Of a stretch of 64,000 nucleotides of DNA, positions 9,116 through 18,404 are shown in pieces. This stretch comes from Oleiphilus messinensis (GTDB taxonomy: Bacteria > Pseudomonadota > Gammaproteobacteria > Pseudomonadales > Oleiphilaceae). The position numbers and the translations under genes are program-made. Numbering within the stretch: position 1 is the stretch's first letter; each line of letters begins with the position of its first letter. The notes under the pieces are model-generated. The model was not told the origin of the DNA and ran no database searches. It was given only the letters and a program-made list of their open reading frames with translations. The DNA lies in contig NZ_CP021425.1 in assembly GCF_002162375.1 (NCBI RefSeq), forward strand, positions 2,353,501 through 2,417,500. Reading direction: 5' to 3'.

Positions 9116-12100
9116 AGTCAGCAAACTCAATCTCAAGTTTTGGCCACCAGTTAGGGTCTTCATGTTCTTTTGTGGCAAAGCGGTAGTTCGTGCCGCGAGT
9201 GGCATTGAGGATCAGGCCGTAATTGTTTAGCTCTTGATTCTGCCACTGTTGCACTATTTCGGTGATATCAATCTCGATTTGGTTTGGTGTATCGTCATCA
9301 AGTAATACCGCCTCCGCAAGTGCTTGATCTCCCTGTGTGACCCCTTCGCGGTCTTGCCAGTCTCCTAACAGGTTTTGCCACTTCACTTTGAGGCTGCTAT
9401 TCGCGTATTCACGGGTTACCGTATTTTCACCCCAATCTGAATCCGTGCGGAAAATGCGCAGATAGGTTGTGCCGTATTCTTCAACTGAGTGCAGCTTCAA
9501 TGTCGCCATTCGGATTGAGCGATCCGGTGGGATAACCTCTACAGGAAACTTAATCACTGAATTGGCATAGCCCCGAGAAACGTCCATGGTGTGTTTTGCA
9601 CCCTGATTACGATAGGTGGAGCTCGATAGCATTGCGTCCGCACTTGGAAGCAGTGTAAGCGAGTTACTGCCGCTGTTCGAGTCGCCAGGCAAAATAACCT
9701 GTAAGGTCTCGGAAGGTTGTGATTCATTGCCCTCACTATCGATTGCCGTCACTGAATACAGCAAGGGTGTATCGTATAAGGGGAGGTTGGCGTCGAACCG
9801 GTTTTCCGAAAGGGTTTTTACTAAAGTACCCATCAAATAAACGTTGTATTTCTCTATCGCTGAGTCGTCTGACACATTCCAGGTGATTGAAAGTCCGCCG
9901 TCAGCATCATTCACCAGCTGAAGATTGGTCGGTGGTGAGACCGATGGGCTGCCATCTGGTAGGCCAGGGTCTGTTGGTTCGTTAGAGGGTGGGTTAACCG
10001 GTTGATTATCAACGATGATTTCAAGTTGTCGGATGACTGTTCCGCCACTGCCTGTGCAATTCAACGTGGCGTATCCACTTTGGGCGGGATAGAGGCTTTC
10101 GCTCCCTGAGGCTGTCTTGGAGCCTTCCCAGATACCGGTAGCAGTACAGCTATCTATATTTTCTCCTTGCCATTGCATTGATATCGGGTCGCCTTGGCTG
10201 ACTGAGAGTGTGTCTGCTGTAAGCTGCAGTGAGGGGGGGAATACGGTTGCCCCTTCAAGACTGCCTACCGGATTGTCCAGTGAAAGTACCAATTGATCCA
10301 GATAGACATTTGCAGTCTCGCAATTTCCTTGTACACCACCTTTATATACGTTGAGCCAGAGCAGACGGTTATGCAAGAAGTCGTGTCCCTGACTCCGGAA
10401 TTCCATGTTGGTTTTTTCGTAGCTAAGTTGTGAGTTTATCCAGCCTCTTAATTCTCCATCGGACTTACCGGGAGTATTCATTTTGATCTGCATTTCGACG
10501 AGGTACCAAACCCCCCGCTCAAAGACGCCGTTGTCAGCCTTTCCACAAAAGACGTTGCTTGATTCGCTCGAGCAGGAGCCTCCCTCTCCGGTGAACTGGC
10601 CCCAGTCATCATTGTCCCAGATCGCGTGATCACCGGTTGCGCCGAATTGATTGGGGTGGTAAAGGTATGTGCCGAAGCGAGTCGCAGCGGCGGGTTTGCT
10701 TGAACAGGCTGTGCCATCGCCGCTATAACAGTCCCGAAACAGGCTACGGGCAGACCAGCAACGCTTACCATCGGCCTTTTCGCCACCATTTCCGCATTGA
10801 CCACCCGGATCAGCCCATGTTCTCACATCTGCCAGTCCAGGGAATTTGCCGCCAGCTCCGACTCTTTCGCCGTCACTGTTACACATATTGGGATCCCATT
10901 GATCACCCAGCTTGATGTAATATCGTAAAAACAGGTTGTCTGGGGCGATGTTGGCATTAATCAGTGGCCAATATGCGCTGAGTGCGCCGCTTTGGCCTTT
11001 GTGCATGGTTACGGCAAGGCAATTACCCTGAATACATCCCTCGCTGACCACCGCAGTATTTTCCAGGTGTGTTTCCTTCAAATCCCTGGGGTCATTGACG
11101 ATGGGGTCTGAGAGGTAGCCTTTTTCCTGCCACCAGTTATCATCGTCCCATGATTCACACAGAACAATATCAGAACGATTGTCCAACTGAGGTTCGGTAT
11201 CACAATCTCCATGCTTTAATTGCGGAGCAGGCTTTTGAAAGGCAGGAATATTCACCTGAGTCATGTTGCTTTCGTTACCGGCTGAGTCGAAGGCAACCAC
11301 TTGATAACCCGAGTCCGTCTGCTGGATATTCATTTCTTTGTAAATGGTCTCGGACTGCTCTGACATCAGGGTACCGTCACGGTACACGCGGTAACCCGCT
11401 ACGCCCACATTGTCGGTGGCTTCGGCCCAACTTAATCGCAGACTGTCTGGATAGGGCGCGCTGATCTCTGTTACTTGAGGCGCACTTGGCGCGATCGAAT
11501 CGATACCATCGTACAATCGCAACGTGTAGGCATTCTGATCGAAGGCGTTATAGACGAGAAACGCATCCAGTGAGGGCGAGTAGACGAAACGGCCGAATGT
11601 TCCCCGGCTCAATTGAGGGCCGGGGCCATTTTTGTATGCCAGGGCACGCCACTCCAACGTTTCGGGGTCTTGTTCGTATAACCTGCCATCACCGAACCAG
11701 CCGTAGAATCGTTTTGTTTTAGAGTTGTACGCCAGACCAGGCGACCAACCATCAACGATTGCTGCAGCGCCTTTTGCTGGAATATCCGCTCTTTTCCCCT
11801 GATTGGGGCCATCAAGGTAATACAGGGCCTGATGTCCACCGCCAATCACCAGCATGGTACGTTGGTCAGGGTTTATGGCAGCATTGATCCCGAGACCCAG
11901 ACTGTCATTGCCCAGTAGTTTCTTATAGTTGCCGCCGGCTGGTGAGTAGCTGTATTCGTAGAATCCAGTGCGGTCATGCAGAAACACCTTCTGTGAGACT
12001 GGGTCATAGCCTGATACAGCGCCATAAACAGGTTGAGGTATATCGCCTGTGCTATTATCACGGCTCCAGCGATTTATTTCTGGGTCAAAAATCCAGGTTA

Positions 12101-12614
12101 TATTATCTCGACCACTTTTCTTGGAAGCTAAAGCGCCAGAGAATGCCCATATTTTTTTCTCATGTTGGAGATACGCCATGCCATCATAGGTGTGACGACT
12201 ATTTGGCTGTGTGCCATCGTAGGGGAACAGCTCGTTCTCTGCAGGGTCTGCATCGCGATCCGCAGGCTTGGCAGGATCCGTTAAACGTTGGGTGTCTAAC
12301 TGACGGAAATTGATGCTGTAGACTTCATTTCCGTAATAATCATTATGGCCACCGCCCCAGATAAACATGGTGTCATTATCAGTGTCTAAAACGGCACTGT
12401 TCCATGCTAACGTGACGTATCGGCAGTACCATGAATAGGTATATTCGTAACCATTAAAGTTGTCTTCCGGACAGACTTGTTTGATATTCGTATCAGGTAG
12501 CTCCTGCCATCCAAAGCCTGAATCGCCGCTGGCGAATGTGAGTGGCGCATTTAAGGCCACAATCAGCGTGATGATTTTTCGAATATGGAACGTATGTGGA
12601 ACATGCTTAGACAT
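9114..12614 (-). CDS. Large secreted multidomain protein: propeller, FN3, lyase-like fold, Ig-like, FN3, DNRLRE
   Basis: A 1166-residue protein with a signal peptide (ITLIVALNAPLTFASG). Read in order: residues 30-370 look like a Kelch-type beta-propeller (repeated GGGH, WSRD and WGGGHND-like blades); about 375-465 an FN3 domain (SAPQVTEISAPYPDSLRLSW); about 490-795 a lyase-like jelly roll ending LDQLVLSLDN; about 800-890 an Ig-like domain; about 905-990 a second FN3; about 1000-1166 a DNRLRE/CBM96-like domain (STYRNQGAKHTMDVSRG, FATKEHEDPNWWPKLEIEF). It is probably a surface or secreted polysaccharide-binding or degrading protein. There is no PEP-CTERM tail. Its lyase-like part is a paralog of the fragment at 1-177. 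Catalytic residues could not be assigned. Confidence 0.75.
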   Translation of the reverse strand: MSKHVPHTFHIRKIITLIVALNAPLTFASGDSGFGWQELPDTNIKQVCPEDNFNGYEYTYSWYCRYVTLAWNSAVLDTDNDTMFIWGGGHNDYYGNEVYSINFRQLDTQRLTDPAKPADRDADPAENELFPYDGTQPNSRHTYDGMAYLQHEKKIWAFSGALASKKSGRDNITWIFDPEINRWSRDNSTGDIPQPVYGAVSGYDPVSQKVFLHDRTGFYEYSYSPAGGNYKKLLGNDSLGLGINAAINPDQRTMLVIGGGHQALYYLDGPNQGKRADIPAKGAAAIVDGWSPGLAYNSKTKRFYGWFGDGRLYEQDPETLEWRALAYKNGPGPQLSRGTFGRFVYSPSLDAFLVYNAFDQNAYTLRLYDGIDSIAPSAPQVTEISAPYPDSLRLSWAEATDNVGVAGYRVYRDGTLMSEQSETIYKEMNIQQTDSGYQVVAFDSAGNESNMTQVNIPAFQKPAPQLKHGDCDTEPQLDNRSDIVLCESWDDDNWWQEKGYLSDPIVNDPRDLKETHLENTAVVSEGCIQGNCLAVTMHKGQSGALSAYWPLINANIAPDNLFLRYYIKLGDQWDPNMCNSDGERVGAGGKFPGLADVRTWADPGGQCGNGGEKADGKRCWSARSLFRDCYSGDGTACSSKPAAATRFGTYLYHPNQFGATGDHAIWDNDDWGQFTGEGGSCSSESSNVFCGKADNGVFERGVWYLVEMQIKMNTPGKSDGELRGWINSQLSYEKTNMEFRSQGHDFLHNRLLWLNVYKGGVQGNCETANVYLDQLVLSLDNPVGSLEGATVFPPSLQLTADTLSVSQGDPISMQWQGENIDSCTATGIWEGSKTASGSESLYPAQSGYATLNCTGSGGTVIRQLEIIVDNQPVNPPSNEPTDPGLPDGSPSVSPPTNLQLVNDADGGLSITWNVSDDSAIEKYNVYLMGTLVKTLSENRFDANLPLYDTPLLYSVTAIDSEGNESQPSETLQVILPGDSNSGSNSLTLLPSADAMLSSSTYRNQGAKHTMDVSRGYANSVIKFPVEVIPPDRSIRMATLKLHSVEEYGTTYLRIFRTDSDWGENTVTREYANSSLKVKWQNLLGDWQDREGVTQGDQALAEAVLLDDDTPNQIEIDITEIVQQWQNQELNNYGLILNATRGTNYRFATKEHEDPNWWPKLEIEFAD

Positions 12615-13049
12615 GGTTCTTTCCCTGCTTGCAGTTGTACCTGTGTCAAATTGATTGGTCGAGATCAGTTTGAACCAAGATTGTTTAAAATATAGTCATA
12701 TGGTAGCACTAACATGCCTATAGTTGTGGTCTGATTTAGTCGAGAATGCCACTTGGTTCTAAGTTTTTATGGTAAACATAAGTAAGCAATTGTAATCTTG
12801 CCGTGTTCAAATCAGGGCGCAATGATACTTGATAAGTGTCTAATCAAAAAGGGTATTTACATTAAATTTTATTTTTATCCGGTATTTAGGTGGTATCGGT
12901 TCAATGGCCAAACCGGGCAGATAGAATTGTAATTTTGGGCTATTCAAGATCGCTTTCAGGATATTTGAGTTTTGAAAAACTAGAGAGGCATTTTGTATGC
13001 AATCCCGTTAGAATACCCGGATTAAATCGAATTCAGCCGGGAAGGAAGT
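12615..13049. other. 435-bp intergenic region between divergent genes
   Basis: This AT-rich stretch separates the secreted mosaic protein and the glycosyltransferase. I looked for GG-N10-GC sigma-54 spacing on both strands and found only near misses with 9 or 11 bases between the dinucleotides. No repeat, RNA gene or terminator is evident. It should contain both promoters. Confidence 0.4.
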
Positions 13050-14312
13050 ATGTCAGGAAAGATTTTGTACATTGCATATCATTATCCGCCGATTACCGTG
13101 AGCTCTGGTGTGCACCGGACATTGGCGTTTACCCGCTATCTGGTTGATTGGGGTTGGGATGTATCGGTTCTGACAGCTGACTACCGCATATACCCGCAAT
13201 TTGATCTAGCCCAGTTAAGTAAAATCCCCAGGGCGGTATCGGTGATCAGGGCATGGGGGAAAGATACAGCCCGGGACTTATCCTTTCGTGGTCGGTATTC
13301 GAAACTGATGGCGCTGCCGGATCGATATCAAAGCTGGGTTATCGGGGCTGTACTAAGCGGATTGCAACAAATCAGACGAAATCGCCCTGATGTGATTGTT
13401 TCTACTTATCCTATCGCATCTGCGCACGTGGTGGGGTATCTTCTCCATAAGATAACCGGTATTCCATGGATCGCAGACTTTCGTGATCCGATGGCTCAGG
13501 AAGGCTATCCGGAAGACCCATTGACTCACCGAGTATTTAGCTGGATAGAAAAGAAAGCAGTTGAGCATGCCCGTTATCTGATTTTCACAACAGAGGGTGC
13601 CAAGACTTATTATGAGCAGCGTTACGCAGGAAAGATGCCTTATGCAGATCAGATGCAGTTGATTGAAAATGGGTATGATGAAACCGTTTTTGCGCGTATG
13701 CAATCCAGTTTGAGTGGGAAAAACAACAGAACTGCTGCCCAAAAATTGACTTTAGTACACAGTGGTGTGGTTTATCCTTCCGAGCGTAACCCTGAGAAGT
13801 TATTTCAGGCCCTGCAGGCTTTGAAATCTGAGGGGACGGTCACGGCTGATAATTTTGCATTGACTTTACGCGCAACGGGTCATGACGACTTGATTAGTGG
13901 AATGTTGACGCAATACGGCATTACGGACCTGGTCAGTCTGGCACCATCCATCCCTTACGAAGATGCGCTGCAGGAAATGTCGGAAGTTGATGTCTTACTG
14001 CTTCTGCAAGCTAACAATTGCAATGATCAAATTCCCGCAAAGGCGTACGAATATATTCGAATCGGTAAGCCTGTGTTGGCGTTGGCGGATCCTGTGGGTG
14101 AAACGGGCCGGTTGATGGGGCGTTTTCCATCTGCGGAAGTGGCTCCCCTGGAAAATATGCAAGACGTTAAGAGCGCGATCTCTGCAATGATTAACGATTA
14201 TGGCTCTCGGGAGCCGGTATCCTATGACCTCGCCAGGCTCTATTCTCGCGAAGAGGGGGCGAATAAACTTGTTAAGTTAATCGGCAGTATATTTCAGCCT
14301 GCTAAACATTGA
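13050..14312 (+). CDS. Glycosyltransferase, GT4-like
   Basis: A 420-residue GT-B glycosyltransferase. The N-terminus ILYIAYHYPPITVSSGVHR is the usual acceptor-domain start. PWIADFRDPM lies near the middle of that domain, and the C-terminal half has the donor-side stretch KAYEYIRIGKPVLAL. ATG 13050 is preceded by GGAAGGAAG. It leads a same-strand run with the GNAT protein, the acyl carrier protein and the two exosortase hydrolases, so it probably adds a sugar to the exopolysaccharide intermediate. The specific sugar cannot be told. Confidence 0.85.
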   Translation: MSGKILYIAYHYPPITVSSGVHRTLAFTRYLVDWGWDVSVLTADYRIYPQFDLAQLSKIPRAVSVIRAWGKDTARDLSFRGRYSKLMALPDRYQSWVIGAVLSGLQQIRRNRPDVIVSTYPIASAHVVGYLLHKITGIPWIADFRDPMAQEGYPEDPLTHRVFSWIEKKAVEHARYLIFTTEGAKTYYEQRYAGKMPYADQMQLIENGYDETVFARMQSSLSGKNNRTAAQKLTLVHSGVVYPSERNPEKLFQALQALKSEGTVTADNFALTLRATGHDDLISGMLTQYGITDLVSLAPSIPYEDALQEMSEVDVLLLLQANNCNDQIPAKAYEYIRIGKPVLALADPVGETGRLMGRFPSAEVAPLENMQDVKSAISAMINDYGSREPVSYDLARLYSREEGANKLVKLIGSIFQPAKH

Positions 14313-14386
14313 AGTTAATATTGAAGTTAATTAAGCAGGTCTTCAGCGTGAACTCTAAAGTGTAATACTCAGGAAAGGGACGGAGC

Positions 14387-15067
14387 TTGATTACCAAACT
14401 AAAAAATATGATTGCAGAATTGGGTTGGGTTGCAACGCTGCTCTACACAATTGATCGTGTGTTGCACCGCGTCTCGGAGCGAATGGGCTGCTACTTTTAT
14501 TACTTCTACCAGCAGCCGCTTACGCAGCGAAAATTGCCGGTACCCACTCGTAAAGTATATGACTTTTACTGGCTCTCAGCGTTGAACGAACAAATTCAGC
14601 TGTTACCCCGACCAATGTCTGTCCTCGAGAACCGGTTTGCGCAAGGGGCCACCTGCATTGTCGCTCAAAAGGAGGAGGACCAATCCTTTCTAGGGTGTGC
14701 GTGGTTTGCCTTTAATGCTTACCAGGAAGATGAGGTCTACTGTATTTATGACTTTCAGCGGTGTACCGGGGCGGTATGGGATTACGATGTTTATATCACG
14801 CCAGAGCAGCGGATGACTCGACTGTTTTTGCGACTCTGGCAGAATGCAGAGCGTGAATTGGTGGATCAAGGGTTTTCGAGTAGCTTAAGCCGAATTTCTG
14901 CGTATAATGCGCAATCAGTTAATTCCCATGAAAAGTTCGGTGCCAAACGTATAGGTTGGGCTGTTTTTTTCAAATTTTTTAAATTACAAGTGACGATAAC
15001 CAGTAAAGCACCTTACATTGGGGTATGCTTTGGGCTCCATAATCAACCGGTCATCCGGTTTCATTGA
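14387..15067 (+). CDS. GNAT-like acyltransferase
   Basis: A 226-residue protein whose second half resembles a GNAT acyltransferase: CAWFAFNAYQEDEVYCIYDF, then DYDVYITPEQRMTRLFLRLW, then a late SLSRISAYNAQSVNSHEKFG, which looks like the SxxxN..A..xyekxGF end of the fold. The start is TTG with a purine-rich GGAAAGGGACGGAG upstream. It lies just before an acyl carrier protein gene, so acyl transfer from that carrier is a reasonable guess. The substrate is unknown. Confidence 0.7.
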   Translation: MITKLKNMIAELGWVATLLYTIDRVLHRVSERMGCYFYYFYQQPLTQRKLPVPTRKVYDFYWLSALNEQIQLLPRPMSVLENRFAQGATCIVAQKEEDQSFLGCAWFAFNAYQEDEVYCIYDFQRCTGAVWDYDVYITPEQRMTRLFLRLWQNAERELVDQGFSSSLSRISAYNAQSVNSHEKFGAKRIGWAVFFKFFKLQVTITSKAPYIGVCFGLHNQPVIRFH

Positions 15068-15138
15068 TGGGAGAAAAGGATCGTCGATTAAAGAACGCTT
15101 CACGTTGAGCTGTAGCAAAAAAGATTAAGGAGATTGTT

Positions 15139-15378
15139 GTGAGTGAGTTGGATCAGGTTAAAGCCGTACTTTCCGATGTTTTAGGTGTGGATGCATCCGG
15201 CTTTGATGAGTCTACGGTTTTGTTAGGAGCAATACCTGAGTTTGACTCCATGGCTGTGGTCAGTATTATCACCGCGCTTGAAGATAATCTTGGAATATTT
15301 GTCGAAGACGATGAAATCAGTGCTGAAACCTTCGAAACCCTCGGTGCATTGTCCAGCTTCGTTCAATCCAAGCTTTAA
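15139..15378 (+). CDS. Acyl carrier protein, exosortase A-associated
   Basis: A 79-residue carrier protein with the phosphopantetheine attachment motif EFDSMAVV; the serine in DSM is the expected attachment site. The GTG start has AAGGAG eight bases upstream. It would hold an acyl or aminoacyl group for a dedicated pathway. Exosortase A loci frequently have this carrier together with an AMP-forming acyl-CoA ligase and a PLP-dependent decarboxylase; here those two are at 44327-45931 and 43000-44241. Confidence 0.9.
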   Translation: MSELDQVKAVLSDVLGVDASGFDESTVLLGAIPEFDSMAVVSIITALEDNLGIFVEDDEISAETFETLGALSSFVQSKL

Positions 15379-15427
15379 TAATCAGAGCTCCTGTGGTTCG
15401 CAATAGAGAATGGCTGGCGAGGGATAA

Positions 15428-16291
15428 GTGGCAGTGAAGCTGAAAATTGAACCATTCTTCCATCCGACTTCATCCGGAGAGATATTTCTATTAAAGCGCT
15501 CGCCCGATGAAGTCAAATCTAGTTCTGTTCTTGTGTTTGTGCCGCCATTTGCCGAAGAAGCAAATAAGTCCAGGCACAGCATAAGCCTTATGGCCTCCCG
15601 GCTGGCTGAAGCGGGGATTGCATCAGTTTATTTCGATTATTTTGGCAGTGGAGAAAGTCAGGGGCATTTTCATGATGGCTCTGTTACTCGTTACACTGAG
15701 GACTTGGTGTCAGTAGTCGAACTATTGAAGTCACAGGGCTATGAGAGTATCACACTATTGGGAATTCGCTGTGGTGCATTGATCGCGCTCAATGCGGCTA
15801 AAACCCTTGATATTGATCGGCTCTTATTTTGGAATCCGGTTCTGAATGGCAAGTTATGGGTTAATCAGTTTTTTCGCTTGCGAATTGCAGCGTCCATGGC
15901 GTCCGATGATGCAAAAAATGTTTCGGCAAAAACGATCCGGGAGGAGTTAGAGGCTCAGCAGTATACCGAAATTGCGGGTTACAGTGTCTCCCAAACCTTT
16001 GTTGACGAGATGGAGTCGACCTCGCTGGAAACCATTCTTGAAGACATCGCACAATCACGTAATACAGCCAACATATTGTGTAATACCACCTTGTTTGAGG
16101 TAAACAGTCTCTCAGATAACGCCGTTACGCCAGTCCTTGGTAAAGCTGCCGATCTACTGCGAGCAAAAAACGTTAACGTGCAAGTGATCGCCATTTCCGG
16201 AGATCAATTCTGGATGACCCAGGAAATCACGCTAAATACCGCCTTGTTTGATGATACGTTAAATCAGCTCACACAAGTACGGGTGGAATAG
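15428..16291 (+). CDS. Exosortase A system-associated hydrolase 2 (alpha/beta hydrolase fold)
   Basis: A 287-residue alpha/beta-hydrolase-like protein of the family found with exosortase A. FVPPFAEEANKSR is an oxyanion-side signature and YFDYFGSGESQG the following strand. The nucleophile elbow reads LLGIRCGALIAL, so the place of the usual serine in GxSxG is not serine. GTG 15428 is preceded by GAGGG. It ends one base before hydrolase 1, so the two are translationally coupled. The substrate is not known and the enzyme may not be a classical esterase. Confidence 0.85.
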   Translation: MAVKLKIEPFFHPTSSGEIFLLKRSPDEVKSSSVLVFVPPFAEEANKSRHSISLMASRLAEAGIASVYFDYFGSGESQGHFHDGSVTRYTEDLVSVVELLKSQGYESITLLGIRCGALIALNAAKTLDIDRLLFWNPVLNGKLWVNQFFRLRIAASMASDDAKNVSAKTIREELEAQQYTEIAGYSVSQTFVDEMESTSLETILEDIAQSRNTANILCNTTLFEVNSLSDNAVTPVLGKAADLLRAKNVNVQVIAISGDQFWMTQEITLNTALFDDTLNQLTQVRVE

Positions 16292-17194
16292 ATGAGTAAA
16301 TCGATAGAGCGCCCCATCGTTTTCGAAAGTCAGGGTAATCAATTGCTTGGTGTGCTACATCTGCCTGAAAAACCTGTAACAAGGACAGGGCTTTTGCTTG
16401 CGGTCGGAGGTCCACAAACCCGCACCGGGAGTCATCGTCAGTTTATTTTGTTAGCCCGGTTCCTTGCCGAGAATGGTGTTCCTGTGTTCCGGTTTGACTA
16501 TACCGGAATGGGGGATAGTCAGGGTGATAAATCTGATTTTTTACAGGCCTGTCCGGATGTTGATCAAGCACTGAAAACCTTCAAGGCGAACACCGAAATC
16601 GATGACATCTGTTTTTGGGGGTTATGCGATGCGGTATCTTTGGGGTTAATGTATTTGTCTATCGGAAATAATCAAGACATTACTAAGTTTATCGCAGCAA
16701 ATCCCTGGGTACGCCAGTCTCATACGGAAGCAAAAGCTTATCTGAAAAGTTATTATCTGAGCCGAATTCTGGATAAGCAATTCTGGCTTAAAGTGATTCG
16801 ATTGCAATTTGACTTTTCAGGGTCACTGAAAAGTCTTTTGTCTTTCGTCAGGCAAGCTGTTTCCAAGCCCGAACATTCCGGTAGTTCGAATTTTTCCTCG
16901 TCTCCAACTGAAAACACTTGGCCCACTTTCACGGAAGATAATTATGTCCCGGCCATGCTTGCTGGTCTTGAAAAGATGCGCGGTGAATTTCATTTGATCT
17001 TAAGCGGGAATGACCTGACCGCTGATGAGTTTCGAATTATGACGCAATCAGATGCTCGCTGGTCAAGTGTCTTGGCGGATAAAACGGTGTCCAAATGTAA
17101 TGTCGCGAAAGCGACGCATACTTTTTCGTCTGGAGCGTGGCGTGATGAAGTGGCTGAATACACGTTGAAGGTTGTGATGGGGCATTCATCTTGA
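16292..17194 (+). CDS. Exosortase A system-associated hydrolase 1 (alpha/beta hydrolase fold)
   Basis: A 300-residue alpha/beta-hydrolase-like protein. It has VGGPQTRTGSHRQF near residue 35, RFDYTGMGDSQGD near 70, and the elbow WGLCDAVSLGL, with cysteine where serine is usual. This pattern is typical of exosortase A-associated hydrolase 1. It follows hydrolase 2 with no gap. It may process an acylated or thioester-linked intermediate from the neighbouring carrier protein; that is inference. Confidence 0.88.
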   Translation: MSKSIERPIVFESQGNQLLGVLHLPEKPVTRTGLLLAVGGPQTRTGSHRQFILLARFLAENGVPVFRFDYTGMGDSQGDKSDFLQACPDVDQALKTFKANTEIDDICFWGLCDAVSLGLMYLSIGNNQDITKFIAANPWVRQSHTEAKAYLKSYYLSRILDKQFWLKVIRLQFDFSGSLKSLLSFVRQAVSKPEHSGSSNFSSSPTENTWPTFTEDNYVPAMLAGLEKMRGEFHLILSGNDLTADEFRIMTQSDARWSSVLADKTVSKCNVAKATHTFSSGAWRDEVAEYTLKVVMGHSS

Positions 17195-17258
17195 ATGGCC
17201 CCTCGGGTGCTACGCTTACCAATATCTTGGCTGAAAGCTGGTCACGGATAGCGTTGAG

Positions 17259-18203
17259 CTAGCTCACAAATGTCGCTTTTGTAAAATAGTTTTGCCCCAT
17301 TTGAGCGAGAAAACCAAAAAACTCCTTTCGCCAGGGCGTGTATCGGGGGAACTCAAATGGATTGTTCTCCGCCTCGGCCACGCCGTGACTGGTGGTAACA
17401 GCGATAGAGTATCCCGCCTGTTTTACGATCTCCCTCACGGACTGGTCATAGTCTTGAAATGGTTTACCATTTGGATAGGCAAAACTGGTGATAGGTTTTC
17501 CGATGATCGCTTCGATTTTGTGCTTGTTTTCGATAATTTGAGTTTGTGCTTCAGACTCGCTCAATTTTGTCAAAATGGGGTGTGAAAGCGTGTGCCCACC
17601 GATCTCCATACCGGATTCGGACAATAATTTGAGTTGCGTACTCGTCATCATCAAGTCTGTTGGCAGCCTAACCCGTCCCGAAAATTGATTTACTTTCTCG
17701 GCTCGTTCATCAAATGGCAGGTGTTTGAGGGCTTTCAGCAAAGACTCGGTACAAGGTGATCGGTCTGTCTCGGTTTCCAGAGTAATTGGATCCATGCCGA
17801 TATCCGAAAGATCGTGAGTGCCGAGTGGCAGTCGTCTCATTGTTTCAATAACCGCGTCATTCCACATGATTCCCCCATCCAGGAAATCCGATGCAATAAA
17901 AAATGTGGCGGGAACGTTGTGTTCTTTCAGTATCGGAAGCGCTACGGAATAATTGTTTTCGTAGCCATCGTCAAACGTCACGGCGATGGCATCCTTGGGG
18001 AGTGTGCCAGATCGTAATTGATTCAACCCGTCGGTCAGACTAATCGGATGAAAGTAATTTTTCAACAACGCCATTTGTTGTGCAAATTCGATCGCAGTCG
18101 GCTCACATGGCCGCATTGGATCCGCTTCGCGAAGCACTTGGTGGTAGATCAGAATAGGGAGTTTTTTTCCGTTTCCCAACAATTTGAAGATCAATCGAAT
18201 CAT
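17259..18203 (-). CDS. Polysaccharide deacetylase (NodB-like, CE4)
   Basis: A 314-residue CE4 enzyme. The catalytic and metal motifs are visible: AVTFDDGYENNY (catalytic Asp and metal Asp), HTLSHPIL (metal-binding histidines) and FAYPNGKPF. It removes N- or O-acetyl groups from polysaccharide. Its neighbours suggest the exopolysaccharide is its substrate. It is convergent with hydrolase 1. No clear signal peptide is seen; the N-terminus IRLIFKLLGNGKKLPILIYH is only weakly hydrophobic. Confidence 0.88.
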   Translation of the reverse strand: MIRLIFKLLGNGKKLPILIYHQVLREADPMRPCEPTAIEFAQQMALLKNYFHPISLTDGLNQLRSGTLPKDAIAVTFDDGYENNYSVALPILKEHNVPATFFIASDFLDGGIMWNDAVIETMRRLPLGTHDLSDIGMDPITLETETDRSPCTESLLKALKHLPFDERAEKVNQFSGRVRLPTDLMMTSTQLKLLSESGMEIGGHTLSHPILTKLSESEAQTQIIENKHKIEAIIGKPITSFAYPNGKPFQDYDQSVREIVKQAGYSIAVTTSHGVAEAENNPFEFPRYTPWRKEFFGFLAQMGQNYFTKATFVS

Positions 18204-18404
18204 GAAATAGCCCGTTTTAGCAAAGTGGCCGAGACCTTGATTTTCCGCACAGTAGATTTTTGAAAATGGTCAAAGGGGGAAATTATCGCGTCCGGTTGCG
18301 TATGTTTCGCAAATGATAACATAATGTTTCCCATGCAGGCAGCGGTGAATTTGAACCCTGTAGTCGTGCTGAGTGCAAATATAAATAAACTGTGTGAATA
18401 CTCG

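Noticed and set aside
12615-13049. Sigma-54 promoters for the mosaic protein or glycosyltransferase
   Set aside because: Candidate GG and GC pairs are 9 or 11 bases apart, not 10.
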